A DNA stretch of 37,097 nucleotides from Eubacterium sp. (GTDB lineage Bacteria > Bacillota > Clostridia > Lachnospirales > Lachnospiraceae). The translations under genes and the position numbers were made by a program. The notes under the pieces were generated by a model, which was not told the DNA's origin, made no database searches, and saw only the letters and a list, made by a program, of their open reading frames with translations. The DNA lies in the NCBI GenBank assembly GCA_017623885.1, contig JAGAOE010000100.1:1-37097 (forward strand). Reading direction: 5' to 3'. The first letter of the stretch is position 1. Every line of letters starts with the position of its first letter. Shown piece by piece: positions 18,163 through 26,055 of this stretch.

Positions 18163-19143
18163 ATGAAGATTTCCAGACTGAGAAAAGAGCATAAGGAATA
18201 TTTCTTAGGGATGGACCCTCTGATGAAAATGGAACGGCTGAGTTTTCCAAATGCCTTTGCATTCGCAGCGACAGTAGAAAATGAGAAAACCAAAACGGAT
18301 ATTCCTGCAGGGATGATGATTTGTACCCTGCAGGAAAAAGAAATTTTCATCGAATGGCTTTATGTTGACCCGGCGTTTCGGATGCAGGGAATCGGTGAAG
18401 CGTTGCTGGTGAATGCGTTTGATATAGCAGAAAAAGCGAATCTTCAGGCTGTATGTGCCTGTTTTGACGGACAATATGGTCGTGATTTCATCTGCCATCA
18501 GGAAGAAATTTATTTCAAACAGCGCATGTTTGAAACCGAACGGATGTTACCGGGAGAATGGCTGACCGATTTGCGGACGTTAGTGGCACAGCCTTATTTC
18601 GCGCAGATGTCGGAAAATCTAAAGCAGGTCATTCCGCTGAAAAAAATACCGCGTTCATCTGTTTTAAAATCGATTTTCGCGCTGGCAGAAATGGCAGGTT
18701 CAGCGATCGTGTATCCGGTGGAAGAAATGCGAAGGTTTTTTGACGAAGACTTGAGCGTATTGAAGATTAAGGACAAAAAGATTTGCGGTGGATTGCTGAT
18801 ACAGTGTGTCGAGAATGATGAGAGCGATGTGCATGATAAAAAAACGATAAAGTGGAAACGTCATGTGCTCTATCCGATTCTGCTGTGTGCAGAATCCGAA
18901 GAGGACACAAAAGAGCTTCTTTATTTCGCATTGCAGGCTGCTGTGAAAAAATACGGAAAAGATGCAGACGTTCATGTGATTGCAAAGAATCAGGCGCAGC
19001 GTGAATTGATGGAACAGATTTTGCCGGGAGAGGGATTCGAAAGCAAACTTCTTCTGGCAGAGATTGCATCCTACACCCGGCATAAAACGTTGCAGGAGAA
19101 TTATGGGGAAACATTGAAAAACGCGTTTCCGGTGCTGAAATAG
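18163..19143 (+). CDS. GNAT-family acetyltransferase-like protein, last gene of the insert
   Basis: A 326-residue protein. The N-terminal half is a credible GNAT domain: IEWLYVDPAFRMQGIGEALL (63-82) contains the acetyl-CoA pyrophosphate loop RMQGIG (73-78). The C-terminal half (about 185-315) resembles the C half of the protein at 10939 (EDLSVLKIKDKKICGGLL, then ALQAAVKKYGKDADVHVIAKN), pointing to a shared ancestor. It lies 85 nt after the acidic-repeat protein; AAAGGA (18144-18149) is 13 nt from the ATG, a little far. The acceptor is unknown; a link to the kinase-like protein is suggested only by its place. Confidence 0.75.
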   Translation: MKISRLRKEHKEYFLGMDPLMKMERLSFPNAFAFAATVENEKTKTDIPAGMMICTLQEKEIFIEWLYVDPAFRMQGIGEALLVNAFDIAEKANLQAVCACFDGQYGRDFICHQEEIYFKQRMFETERMLPGEWLTDLRTLVAQPYFAQMSENLKQVIPLKKIPRSSVLKSIFALAEMAGSAIVYPVEEMRRFFDEDLSVLKIKDKKICGGLLIQCVENDESDVHDKKTIKWKRHVLYPILLCAESEEDTKELLYFALQAAVKKYGKDADVHVIAKNQAQRELMEQILPGEGFESKLLLAEIASYTRHKTLQENYGETLKNAFPVLK

Positions 19144-19176
19144 CGTTGCAAAACAGCAAATTCCCCAGAAAAATGC

Positions 19177-19205
19177 TTGCAAATATAAGAGATATCTGCT
19201 AAAAT
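19177..19205 (+). promoter_or_regulatory. Promoter for rplS
   Basis: TTGCAA (19177-19182), a 17-nt spacer and TAAAAT (19200-19205) make a good sigma-A promoter 85 nt before the rplS ATG. It would allow rplS expression independent of trmD and of the unusual genes between. Confidence 0.7.
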
Positions 19206-19228
19206 CGATTTGTTGTGAAAAAGTAGGC

Positions 19229-19267
19229 GATGGTCCTCTGAGATGCAGCGAGCATTTCAAGAACGTC
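19229..19267 (+). promoter_or_regulatory. Structured leader upstream of rplS, possible L19 leader
   Basis: GATG (19229-19232) can pair with CGTC (19264-19267), and TGAGATGC (19239-19246) with GCATTTCA (19252-19259) around an AGCGA loop. A short two-part hairpin just before the rplS Shine-Dalgarno fits the known Firmicutes L19 autoregulatory leader in size and place. I recognise it by position and shape only, so the family call is tentative. Confidence 0.45.
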
Positions 19268-19289
19268 AAAATAATAGGAGGTCACAAAA

Positions 19290-19643
19290 ATGAATAACAC
19301 AGAGATCATGAAAAACATTGAAGCAGCTCAGATGAAAGAGCAGACTCCCGAGTTTCACGTAGGTGATACCGTAAAAGTATACGGAAAGATCATCGAGGGA
19401 AATCGTGAACGTATCCAGATTTTCGAGGGTACTGTATTAAAGAGACAGGGAAGCAGCAACCGTGAGACATTTACTGTAAGAAAATTGTCTAACGGTGTAG
19501 GCGTAGAAAAGACTTGGCCGTTACACTCTCCGAACGTAGAGAAAATCGAAGTAGTACGTCGCGGTAAAGTACGTCGTGCGAAACTGAACTACTTACGCGG
19601 ACGTGTAGGTAAGTCAGCAAAGGTAAAAGAGCTGGTTAAATAA
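19290..19643 (+). CDS. rplS: 50S ribosomal protein L19
   Basis: 117-residue L19, located at the 30S-50S interface. Recognised from [33 protein letters not shown] and the C-terminal [26 protein letters not shown] at 19276-19281 gives standard spacing. Codon use is more ordered than in the preceding four genes, typical of highly expressed genes. Confidence 0.99.
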   Translation: MNNTEIMKNIEAAQMKEQTPEFHVGDTVKVYGKIIEGNRERIQIFEGTVLKRQGSSNRETFTVRKLSNGVGVEKTWPLHSPNVEKIEVVRRGKVRRAKLNYLRGRVGKSAKVKELVK

Positions 19644-19661
19644 TAGCTGTGTAACATGTGG

Positions 19662-19694
19662 AGGGACAGGTACGGATGCGTATTTGTCCCTTTT
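19662..19694 (+). terminator. Terminator after rplS
   Basis: AGGGACA (19662-19668) pairs with TGTCCCT (19685-19691); within it TACG (19671-19674) pairs with CGTA (19679-19682). The stem is followed by TTTAT. It sits 18 nt after the rplS stop, so it should end most rplS transcripts. Confidence 0.75.
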
Positions 19695-19697
19695 ATC

Positions 19698-19722
19698 CTT
19701 TGATAGGAAATTCCTATCAAAG
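19698..19722. promoter_or_regulatory. Perfect 12-1-12 palindrome between rplS and lepB
   Basis: CTTTGATAGGAA, one central A, then TTCCTATCAAAG: a perfect 25-nt inverted repeat. It is too symmetric and too short-looped for an ordinary terminator and could be a protein-binding operator or an extruded hairpin. A second stem, AGAACA (19721-19726) and TGTTCT (19734-19739) followed by TTTTA, overlaps its right end and looks terminator-like. Confidence 0.55.
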
Positions 19723-19774
19723 AACAGCACTTTTGTTCTTTTACGCAATATATACCGATTTGATGGGAGGCAGT

Positions 19775-20359
19775 ATGTCACGTCGAAGAAATGGATTGAA
19801 TTTTAGGAAAAAGAAGCGACAGATTAACATTCCGTTGCTTCGAGAGATTATGATTTGGATGATAGAGATTGCGATTGCAGTGGCAGTTGCAGGTGTGTTA
19901 GTTTATTTTGTGGGAGTGCGAACGACTGTCGTCGGTCAGTCGATGGGCGAACAGTTGCAGGATGGCGAGCAGGTGCTCGTGAATCGTTTTATCTATAAAG
20001 TGAGTAAGCCAAAGACCGGAGATGTGATTGTGTTCTTGCCGAATGGTAATGAGAAGTCACATTATTATATAAAGCGTGTCATAGCGACAGGTGGCGATAC
20101 CGTACAGATTACCGATGGTGTCATTTATGTGAATGGGCAGCCGTTGCCGAAGATGTATCACTCCGGTACGATTGCTGACCCCGGTGTGGCGGCAGAAGAA
20201 ATCAAAATCGAGCAAGGGGAATGCTTTGTGTTGGGAGATCACCCGGCAGGCAGTGAAGACAGCCGATTTGCAAATATCGGAAATGTAAAAACAGAGCATA
20301 TTATCGGAAAGGCGTGGTTTAAGATTTTCCCGCTGTCCGAAGCAGGATTTATTGAATAG
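19775..20359 (+). CDS. lepB: Signal peptidase I (first copy)
   Basis: Membrane-anchored Ser/Lys protease that removes signal peptides from exported proteins. The 194-residue chain has a basic N-terminus (MSRRRNGLNFRKKKRQ), one membrane segment (about 25-47), catalytic S56 in VVGQSMGEQL, catalytic K100 in YYIKRVIATGGD, and a variant box E, GDHPAGSEDSR (154-164). The start at 19775 has GGGAGG (19765-19770) upstream. A longer in-frame option from 19658 would run through the terminator and palindrome and is unlikely. Paralogous to the gene at 21280. Confidence 0.95.
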   Translation: MSRRRNGLNFRKKKRQINIPLLREIMIWMIEIAIAVAVAGVLVYFVGVRTTVVGQSMGEQLQDGEQVLVNRFIYKVSKPKTGDVIVFLPNGNEKSHYYIKRVIATGGDTVQITDGVIYVNGQPLPKMYHSGTIADPGVAAEEIKIEQGECFVLGDHPAGSEDSRFANIGNVKTEHIIGKAWFKIFPLSEAGFIE

Positions 20360-20422
20360 TTACAATAAAGTATACGAGAGATACATAACAAAACAGGTAG
20401 TGAGCAGAGGCAGGAGAATAGC

Positions 20423-21283
20423 ATGCAATTTCAATGGTACCCCGGTCATATGACCAAGGCAAAAAGACAGATGCAGGAAGATATCAAGCTGGTGGATCTC
20501 GTGATAGAGCTGGTGGATGCACGGATTCCGATGAGCAGCCGTAATCCGGACATTGATGAGCTGGGAAAAAACAAAGCGCGTCTGATTCTTTTAAATAAAG
20601 CAGATCTGGCAGATGAGAAACAAAATCAGGCATGGACATCCTATTTTGAAGAAAAGGGCTATTTTGTTGTGCGGATGGATGCACGCAGCAAAGCGCAGAT
20701 CAAGCCGGTAAATCAGGTGATTTTAGAGGCGTGTAAAGAAAAAATCGAGCGAGACAGACGTCGCGGAATCAAAAACCGTCCGGTACGTGCGATGGTCGTA
20801 GGTATTCCAAATGTGGGAAAATCCACGTTTATCAATTCGTTTGCAGGAAAAGCATGTGCAAAAACAGGAAATAAGCCGGGTGTTACAAAAGGAAAGCAGT
20901 GGATACGTCTGAATAAGAGTGTCGAATTGTTAGATACACCGGGTATTCTGTGGCCGAAATTTGAGGATCAGCGGGTGGGCCTCAAGCTTGCGCTCATAGG
21001 GTCGATAAAGGACGAAATTTTGAATATCGACGAGATGAGTCTGGAGCTGATTCGCCTGTTACAGCAGGAAGAAGCTTATATGACAGCGATGGCAGCGCGT
21101 TATGATCTGACACCGGAGGAAGAACCGGTGAAGCTATTGGAACAGGTAGCGACGAACCGCTCTTGTATCAAAAAGGGTGGTGAACTGGACTATTCAAAAG
21201 CAGCAGCACTTTTGCTGGATGAATTTCGCTCAGGGACAATCGGCAGAATGACACTGGAAAAACCGGAGGAGTATGACGCATGA
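20423..21283 (+). CDS. rbgA: Ribosome biogenesis GTPase RbgA (YlqF)
   Basis: Circularly permuted GTPase required for late assembly of the 50S subunit, binding near helix 38 and L16. The motif order is permuted: G4 NKAD (58-61), then G1 GIPNVGKS (127-134), then G3 DTPG (171-174). The start MQFQWYPGHMTKAKRQM is diagnostic. The C-terminal ANTAR-like region follows to residue 286. The stop overlaps the next gene's ATG (ATGA, 21280-21283). Confidence 0.98.
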   Translation: MQFQWYPGHMTKAKRQMQEDIKLVDLVIELVDARIPMSSRNPDIDELGKNKARLILLNKADLADEKQNQAWTSYFEEKGYFVVRMDARSKAQIKPVNQVILEACKEKIERDRRRGIKNRPVRAMVVGIPNVGKSTFINSFAGKACAKTGNKPGVTKGKQWIRLNKSVELLDTPGILWPKFEDQRVGLKLALIGSIKDEILNIDEMSLELIRLLQQEEAYMTAMAARYDLTPEEEPVKLLEQVATNRSCIKKGGELDYSKAAALLLDEFRSGTIGRMTLEKPEEYDA

Positions 21284-21807
21284 AAAATATGGCAAAAAGC
21301 CTGATTGGTCTGATTCTTTATGTAGTGTTGATTTTTGGACTGGCATATGTATTAGGGCATTTTGTTGTCGGACAGGTGATTGTAGACGGGCCGTCTATGA
21401 ATGAGACACTTTACGATCAGGACCGTGTGTTGATTAATAAATTCTCTTACAGAGTTTCCGAATTGGATCGCTATGATGTGGTTGTGTTTAAATATGCGTA
21501 TGATACGTCAACCGATTACGTCAAGCGTGTCATCGGATTGCCGGGAGAATCGGTGCGCATTGACTGGGACGGAAACATCTATATAGATGGACAACTGCTG
21601 GTAGAAAATTACGGAGCGGAGACGATGATAGATCCCGGAATCGCAGAAGAAGAAATCAAACTGGGCAGTGATGAGTACTTTGTGCTGGGAGACAATCGAA
21701 ATAACAGCAGTGACAGCCGTGATCCGGATGTCGGAGCGGTGTCGAAAAGCCAGTTGAAAGGAACAGTATGGCTCCGCATACATCCGAATATTGAGTTTGT
21801 GAAATAA
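21280..21807 (+). CDS. lepB: Signal peptidase I (second copy)
   Basis: 175 residues: a short N-terminus, one membrane segment (about 8-34), catalytic S39 in VDGPSMNETL, catalytic K82 in DYVKRVIGLPGE and box E GDNRNNSSDSRDPDVG. It overlaps rbgA by 4 nt and is therefore coupled to it. Two type I signal peptidases flanking rbgA are probably an old duplication; substrates cannot be told apart by sequence. Confidence 0.96.
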   Translation: MKNMAKSLIGLILYVVLIFGLAYVLGHFVVGQVIVDGPSMNETLYDQDRVLINKFSYRVSELDRYDVVVFKYAYDTSTDYVKRVIGLPGESVRIDWDGNIYIDGQLLVENYGAETMIDPGIAEEEIKLGSDEYFVLGDNRNNSSDSRDPDVGAVSKSQLKGTVWLRIHPNIEFVK

Positions 21808-21821
21808 AAGGAAAACAAAGG

Positions 21822-22604
21822 ATGGGAAGCAGTATGGCGACAGAGAAAAAAATAGGGATTATTAAGGAAGAATTGCGGACAGCAGAGGATACCTCTCTGT
21901 CCTTTTTTATTACAGCATACGAATCAGACGAACGTGCAGGCGTACAAAAACTGGTGGAGCAGGCAAAAAAACGCATGCAAAAGCTGGAAGAAGAACGGAA
22001 ACGGATATATGCATTGCAGGAATATGAGCGAATGTATGCAGATCGCGGCTGGATTTGCGGAATAGATGAAGTGGGCAGAGGACCGCTGGCAGGACCGGTG
22101 GTGGCAGCCGCAGTAATCTTGCCGAAAGATTGTGAAATTTTATATATCAATGACTCGAAGAAGCTGACAGAAGCAAAGCGCGAAGAACTTTATGATGTGA
22201 TTATGGAGCAGGCGGTGGCAGTCGGAATCGGACAGGCATCGCATGAACGAATCGACGAAATCAATATTTTGCAGGCGACTTATGAGGCGATGCGCGAAGC
22301 TATTAGGAATTTGAAGGTAACGCCCGATATATTATTAAATGATGCAGTGACAATTCCGCAGGTCGCGATAGAGCAAATCCCGATTATCAAAGGCGATGCA
22401 AAAAGCATCTCGATCGGAGCCGCGAGCATTATTGCAAAAGTGACACGAGATCGTATGATGGTGGCATATGATGAGCAGTATCCGGGCTATGGCTTTGCAA
22501 AGAATAAAGGTTACGGCTCCGCAGAGCATACAAATGCGTTAAAGGAACTGGGGGCGACACCCATACATCGTCGTACATTTATTAAAAATTTTGTGGAATT
22601 GTAA
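21822..22604 (+). CDS. rnhB: Ribonuclease HII
   Basis: Cleaves RNA in RNA-DNA hybrids and removes single ribonucleotides. A 60-70-residue N-terminal helical extension, usual in Firmicutes, precedes the catalytic domain starting at WICGIDEVGRGPLAGPVVAA; other family motifs are NDSKKL, SIGAASIIAKVTRDR and YGFAKNKGYGSAEHTNAL. The start is either 21822 or the in-frame ATG at 21834; AAAAGGA at 21806-21812 favours the first slightly. The rbgA-rnhB order is conserved. Confidence 0.98.
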   Translation: MGSSMATEKKIGIIKEELRTAEDTSLSFFITAYESDERAGVQKLVEQAKKRMQKLEEERKRIYALQEYERMYADRGWICGIDEVGRGPLAGPVVAAAVILPKDCEILYINDSKKLTEAKREELYDVIMEQAVAVGIGQASHERIDEINILQATYEAMREAIRNLKVTPDILLNDAVTIPQVAIEQIPIIKGDAKSISIGAASIIAKVTRDRMMVAYDEQYPGYGFAKNKGYGSAEHTNALKELGATPIHRRTFIKNFVEL

Positions 22605-22688
22605 AAGGAATGCATGATACACTGGAATCAGATGTGTGAACAATACATACAGCGTTAAGACAGCAAGGGCGAAATGTGAGGTGTGCGT

Positions 22689-24407
22689 ATGCAGATTAGC
22701 TATGTAGGACAATATAATAAAAATGCAAATCAGGTGGTGGGTACGCCCGTGCCTGCGGCGACGGTATCCAGTCTGACCGCAGCCTTAAAAGAACTTATGC
22801 CCGGCAGTATTTTTGAGGGGAATATCAGCTATATCAAGGGTTCGAATGTGATTCTCAGTCTGGAAAACGGACAGAACGTGCGTGCCAGACTCGATCAGCA
22901 TGCGTTAAAGCTCGTGCAGGGACAGTCCATGTTTTTTCAGGTGAAATCAAATGAAGGCGGCGTGGTAGCCATTCGGCCGTATATGGGAAACGGAAAAGCA
23001 AATCCGACGTTAATTCGTGCATTGCAGGCAGCAGGGCTTCCGACGACAGAGAAGAATCTGGACATGGTAAATGCGATGATGAAGGAGCAGATGCCGATTC
23101 ATGCAGAGGCATTGCAGAATATGTATCGGAGTGTTGTGAGCCATGAAGGAATTCATGTAAATACATTGGTACAGATGACGAAGCTGGAGATGCCGATTAC
23201 GCCGCAGCTTGCGGTACAGTTTGAGAATTACCGAAACGATACGCATGCATTGCTGGGACAGATGAATGATTTTATCGAGCAGATGCCGGTATTCCTGGAA
23301 ACACAGTCTGCGGATGTACCGCAGATGGTACAGATGAATACGCAGATGTTAGCGGTTTTGACAGAGGGCTTGGCAGAAGAGCCACTGGTTTTACCACAGG
23401 AGCAGAACCTGAATGCAGAGATGCCCTCACAAGCGATGCCGATGTCGGAAGCGGCTACTGTGTTGCCACAGGATGCGCCGGAAACGTTGGAAGGAATGTT
23501 TTTGTCAGAAGTGGCAGACGAGGCAGTGGACGGACAAAAACATCTGTATCAGCCGAATCAAATCGGCGGATTGTTTTCGGCACAAACACATGAAGATGTA
23601 TCCGATGTGTTGCGCAGTATCGGGAATTTAATCGAAAACGAAGCGGTCTTTGATGAAAATGGAAGTCTGAATAAAAATCTTACAGCGCGTCAATTGCTGG
23701 GATTTATCGATCGGGAATTGCAGACCCAGCTAAAAATGGGGATGTTGGAAGCAGATGATGTCAAAGATATTTTTTCAAACAAAGGCTATCAGGAGCTGTT
23801 AAAGCATGTCTGTGAAGAACAATGGCTGTTGCAGCCACAGCAGGTAAAAGAGCCGGAGAAGATATCTGCACTTTACGAGCGTCTGGAGCGTCAGATGGAG
23901 CAGATGGAGCAGATTTTAAAATCTACCGGAAATGAGCAGTCTGCGTTATCGCATGCGACAGAGCAGATTCGCGGAAACGTGGATTTCATGAATGAAGTGA
24001 ACCAGATTTACAACTATGTGCAGCTTCCGCTGAAAATGAACGGACAAAGTGCCAACGGTGAGTTGTATGTTTACACCAACAAACGAAAGCTGCGTGAAGA
24101 GAATGGCGAGCTGAGTGCATTTTTGCATCTGGATATGGAGCATCTTGGCTCGACGGATGTCTATGTGAAGATGAAGGGAAAAGCAGTTCAGACAGATTTT
24201 TCTTTTTCGGATGATGAGAGCTATGCACTGGTTCAAAAATATTTGCCGATTCTCGATGCAAAATTGGCAGCACTCGGTTATCAGGTGACGATTACCGTAA
24301 ATCAGACAGAAGAAAAGATGAATTTTGTAGAAGATTTTTTGAAAAAGGATTTGCCGGGAGGCAGTACCGACCGTGTACACAGATACTCATTTGATGTGAG
24401 GGCATAG
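22689..24407 (+). CDS. ylqG: FliK-like hook-length-control domain protein (YlqG-like)
   Basis: A 572-residue protein. The N-terminal ~100 residues form a small beta domain (ISYIKGSNVILSLENGQNVRARL). The middle (about 240-420) is low-complexity and rich in Met, Gln and acidic residues. The C-terminal ~110 residues (from about 440: LPLKMNGQSANGELYVYTNK, then LDMEHLGSTDVYVKMKG, then YLPILDAKLAALGYQVTITV) match the flagellar hook-length control domain. B. subtilis has such a gene, ylqG, after rnhB; its function is not known and this is not the main flagellar FliK locus. GAGG at 22678-22681 supports the ATG at 22689 over the GTG at 22683. Confidence 0.8.
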   Translation: MQISYVGQYNKNANQVVGTPVPAATVSSLTAALKELMPGSIFEGNISYIKGSNVILSLENGQNVRARLDQHALKLVQGQSMFFQVKSNEGGVVAIRPYMGNGKANPTLIRALQAAGLPTTEKNLDMVNAMMKEQMPIHAEALQNMYRSVVSHEGIHVNTLVQMTKLEMPITPQLAVQFENYRNDTHALLGQMNDFIEQMPVFLETQSADVPQMVQMNTQMLAVLTEGLAEEPLVLPQEQNLNAEMPSQAMPMSEAATVLPQDAPETLEGMFLSEVADEAVDGQKHLYQPNQIGGLFSAQTHEDVSDVLRSIGNLIENEAVFDENGSLNKNLTARQLLGFIDRELQTQLKMGMLEADDVKDIFSNKGYQELLKHVCEEQWLLQPQQVKEPEKISALYERLERQMEQMEQILKSTGNEQSALSHATEQIRGNVDFMNEVNQIYNYVQLPLKMNGQSANGELYVYTNKRKLREENGELSAFLHLDMEHLGSTDVYVKMKGKAVQTDFSFSDDESYALVQKYLPILDAKLAALGYQVTITVNQTEEKMNFVEDFLKKDLPGGSTDRVHRYSFDVRA

Positions 24408-24428
24408 ATTTTTTATGGGGAAAGCGAT

Positions 24429-24734
24429 ATGGATGAGAAACGTGTAAATAAAAAGCAGGAAACACAAAAAGCGAAAACTGCTGTCGCGCTGGCGTACATG
24501 CCGGGAGAGGCAGCACCCAAAATTCTTGCGACCGGAAAAGGTGCGCTCGCTGACCGCATTATAGAGGCGGCAGAGGATGCAAATGTTCCGACTTATAAAG
24601 ATGACAAACTGGCAGACACGTTATCGCGTCTCGAAATCGGTGATATGATTCCGCCGGAGCTGTATGAGGTCGTGGCAGAGATTTTGGTGTTTGTAAATGA
24701 TATGGATAAAATACGGGAAAAGCTGCGCCGTTAA
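24429..24734 (+). CDS. ylqH: FlhB C-terminal-domain-like protein (YlqH)
   Basis: A 101-residue soluble protein matching the cytoplasmic domain of the export-switch proteins FlhB/YscU: KTAVALAYMPGEAAPKILAT, then ALADRIIEAAEDANVPTYKD, then IPPELYEVVAEILVFVND. It lacks the membrane part and the NPTH autocleavage motif, leaving only the segment after the cleavage point. Paired with the FliK-like gene 21 nt upstream, it preserves the known FliK-FlhB interaction pair in miniature; a role in type III export is possible but unproven. Confidence 0.9.
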   Translation: MDEKRVNKKQETQKAKTAVALAYMPGEAAPKILATGKGALADRIIEAAEDANVPTYKDDKLADTLSRLEIGDMIPPELYEVVAEILVFVNDMDKIREKLRR

Positions 24735-24779
24735 AAGCAGGATGAAACGGAAAGATATCGGAAAGGAAAAAAGAGCTGT

Positions 24780-25148
24780 TTGCGAAATAAGAGACAGATA
24801 GGTGCGGAAAAAGAAAAACAGGTGTGTGCGTGGCTCGTGGCGCATGGCTACCGGATTTTGAAAACAAATTTTTGCTGCCGTGCAGGTGAAATCGACATTG
24901 TTGCGTGTGAGGAAAAATATCTGGTGTTTTTGGAAGTGAAATATCGCAGTGGTATGACACAGGGAATGCCGGAAGAAGCCGTAGATGTGCGCAAACAACG
25001 TGCGATTTCCCGGGCAGCTCTTTTTTATATGACGCGATTCCAATATCCGCAGACGACGCCGGTACGCTTTGACGTGGTGACGATACTCGGAGAAGCACCG
25101 GAGAAAATTACGTTATATAAAAATGCATTTGAATTTTGTGGGTATTAG
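24780..25148 (+). CDS. yraN: YraN family (UPF0102) endonuclease-like protein
   Basis: A 122-residue restriction-endonuclease-fold protein of UPF0102. Recognised from QIGAEKEKQVCAWLVAHGYR, LKTNFCCRAGEIDIVACEE (nuclease Asp in GEIDIV) and FLEVKYRS (E-x-K). The cellular role is poorly known; a Holliday-junction-resolvase-like fold is accepted. The start is a TTG at 24780 with AAAGGA (24762-24767) 12 nt upstream; no better in-frame start is visible. Confidence 0.93.
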   Translation: MRNKRQIGAEKEKQVCAWLVAHGYRILKTNFCCRAGEIDIVACEEKYLVFLEVKYRSGMTQGMPEEAVDVRKQRAISRAALFYMTRFQYPQTTPVRFDVVTILGEAPEKITLYKNAFEFCGY

Positions 25149-25170
25149 GATGTTTTAGAAGGAGCAAAAA

Positions 25171-26055
25171 ATGACAGAACGATATGAATTACATGCGTGG
25201 AAGCGTGCGACACAAAAAGAGATATTGCAGGAACAGCAGATTCCGTTGGAATCAGGTGAGAAGCTTCCGTTGCTGCAATTTCCGCTGCTAGCAGCGTGTG
25301 AGGGAGTCGCGCATGGTTTCACAACGCGTGCGGGTGGCGTGAGTACAGGTGAATGGAGCAGTTTGAATCTCAGCTTTACGAGAGGCGATGACAATACTGC
25401 GGTAAAAGAAAATTTCAGACGGGTCGCGGAAGCATTTCATACGACACCGGATCATATCGTATGCTCGATGCAGACACATACGACGAATATAAAGAGAATA
25501 TCCGGAAAGGATGCGGGAATCGGTGTGACACGCCCCTTGACATGGTCGGATGTAGACGGATTGATTACGGATGAGCGTGGAATCCTGCTGGCTACTTTTT
25601 ATGCAGACTGTGTACCGCTGTATGTCGTAGACCCGGTACATCATGCAATCGGATTGGCGCATTCGGGTTGGCGGGGAACGGTATCACGGATGGGCAAAAA
25701 ATTGTTGCAGGCGATGACAGAAGCGTTTGGGACAGACCAAAAAGATGTGTTGTGTGCAATCGGACCGAGCATCTGCCAGTCCTGCTATGAAGTGAGTGAG
25801 GATGTGGCAGATGCATTTGCACAGGAGTTTGCACCGGTCGATGAATCGCTCATTTATTCGACCGGTGGCGGAAAATATCAGTTAAATTTATGGGAGGCAA
25901 ATCGGCGTGTGTTCTGCGAGGCAGGTGTATGCGCGGAGCATATTCAGACGACAGATTTGTGTACCTGCTGCAATCCGCACAATCTTTTTTCGCACCGTTT
26001 TACCGGAGGAAAAAGAGGCAATCTCGGTGCATTTTTAATGCTGACAGACCGCTGA
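25171..26055 (+). CDS. pgeF: Purine nucleoside phosphorylase YfiH/PgeF (laccase-domain, YlmD-like)
   Basis: A 294-residue DUF152 protein. Family members are now seen as zinc-dependent adenosine/purine nucleoside phosphorylases, and in E. coli as editors of peptidoglycan containing L-Ser. The metal ligands are visible: H103 (SMQTHTTN), C147 (YADCVPLY) and H164 (GLAHSGWRGT). Other signatures are VAHGFTTRAGGVS and CAIGPSICQSCYEV. The 3' end overlaps the end of the convergent flippase gene by 21 bp. Confidence 0.95.
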   Translation: MTERYELHAWKRATQKEILQEQQIPLESGEKLPLLQFPLLAACEGVAHGFTTRAGGVSTGEWSSLNLSFTRGDDNTAVKENFRRVAEAFHTTPDHIVCSMQTHTTNIKRISGKDAGIGVTRPLTWSDVDGLITDERGILLATFYADCVPLYVVDPVHHAIGLAHSGWRGTVSRMGKKLLQAMTEAFGTDQKDVLCAIGPSICQSCYEVSEDVADAFAQEFAPVDESLIYSTGGGKYQLNLWEANRRVFCEAGVCAEHIQTTDLCTCCNPHNLFSHRFTGGKRGNLGAFLMLTDR

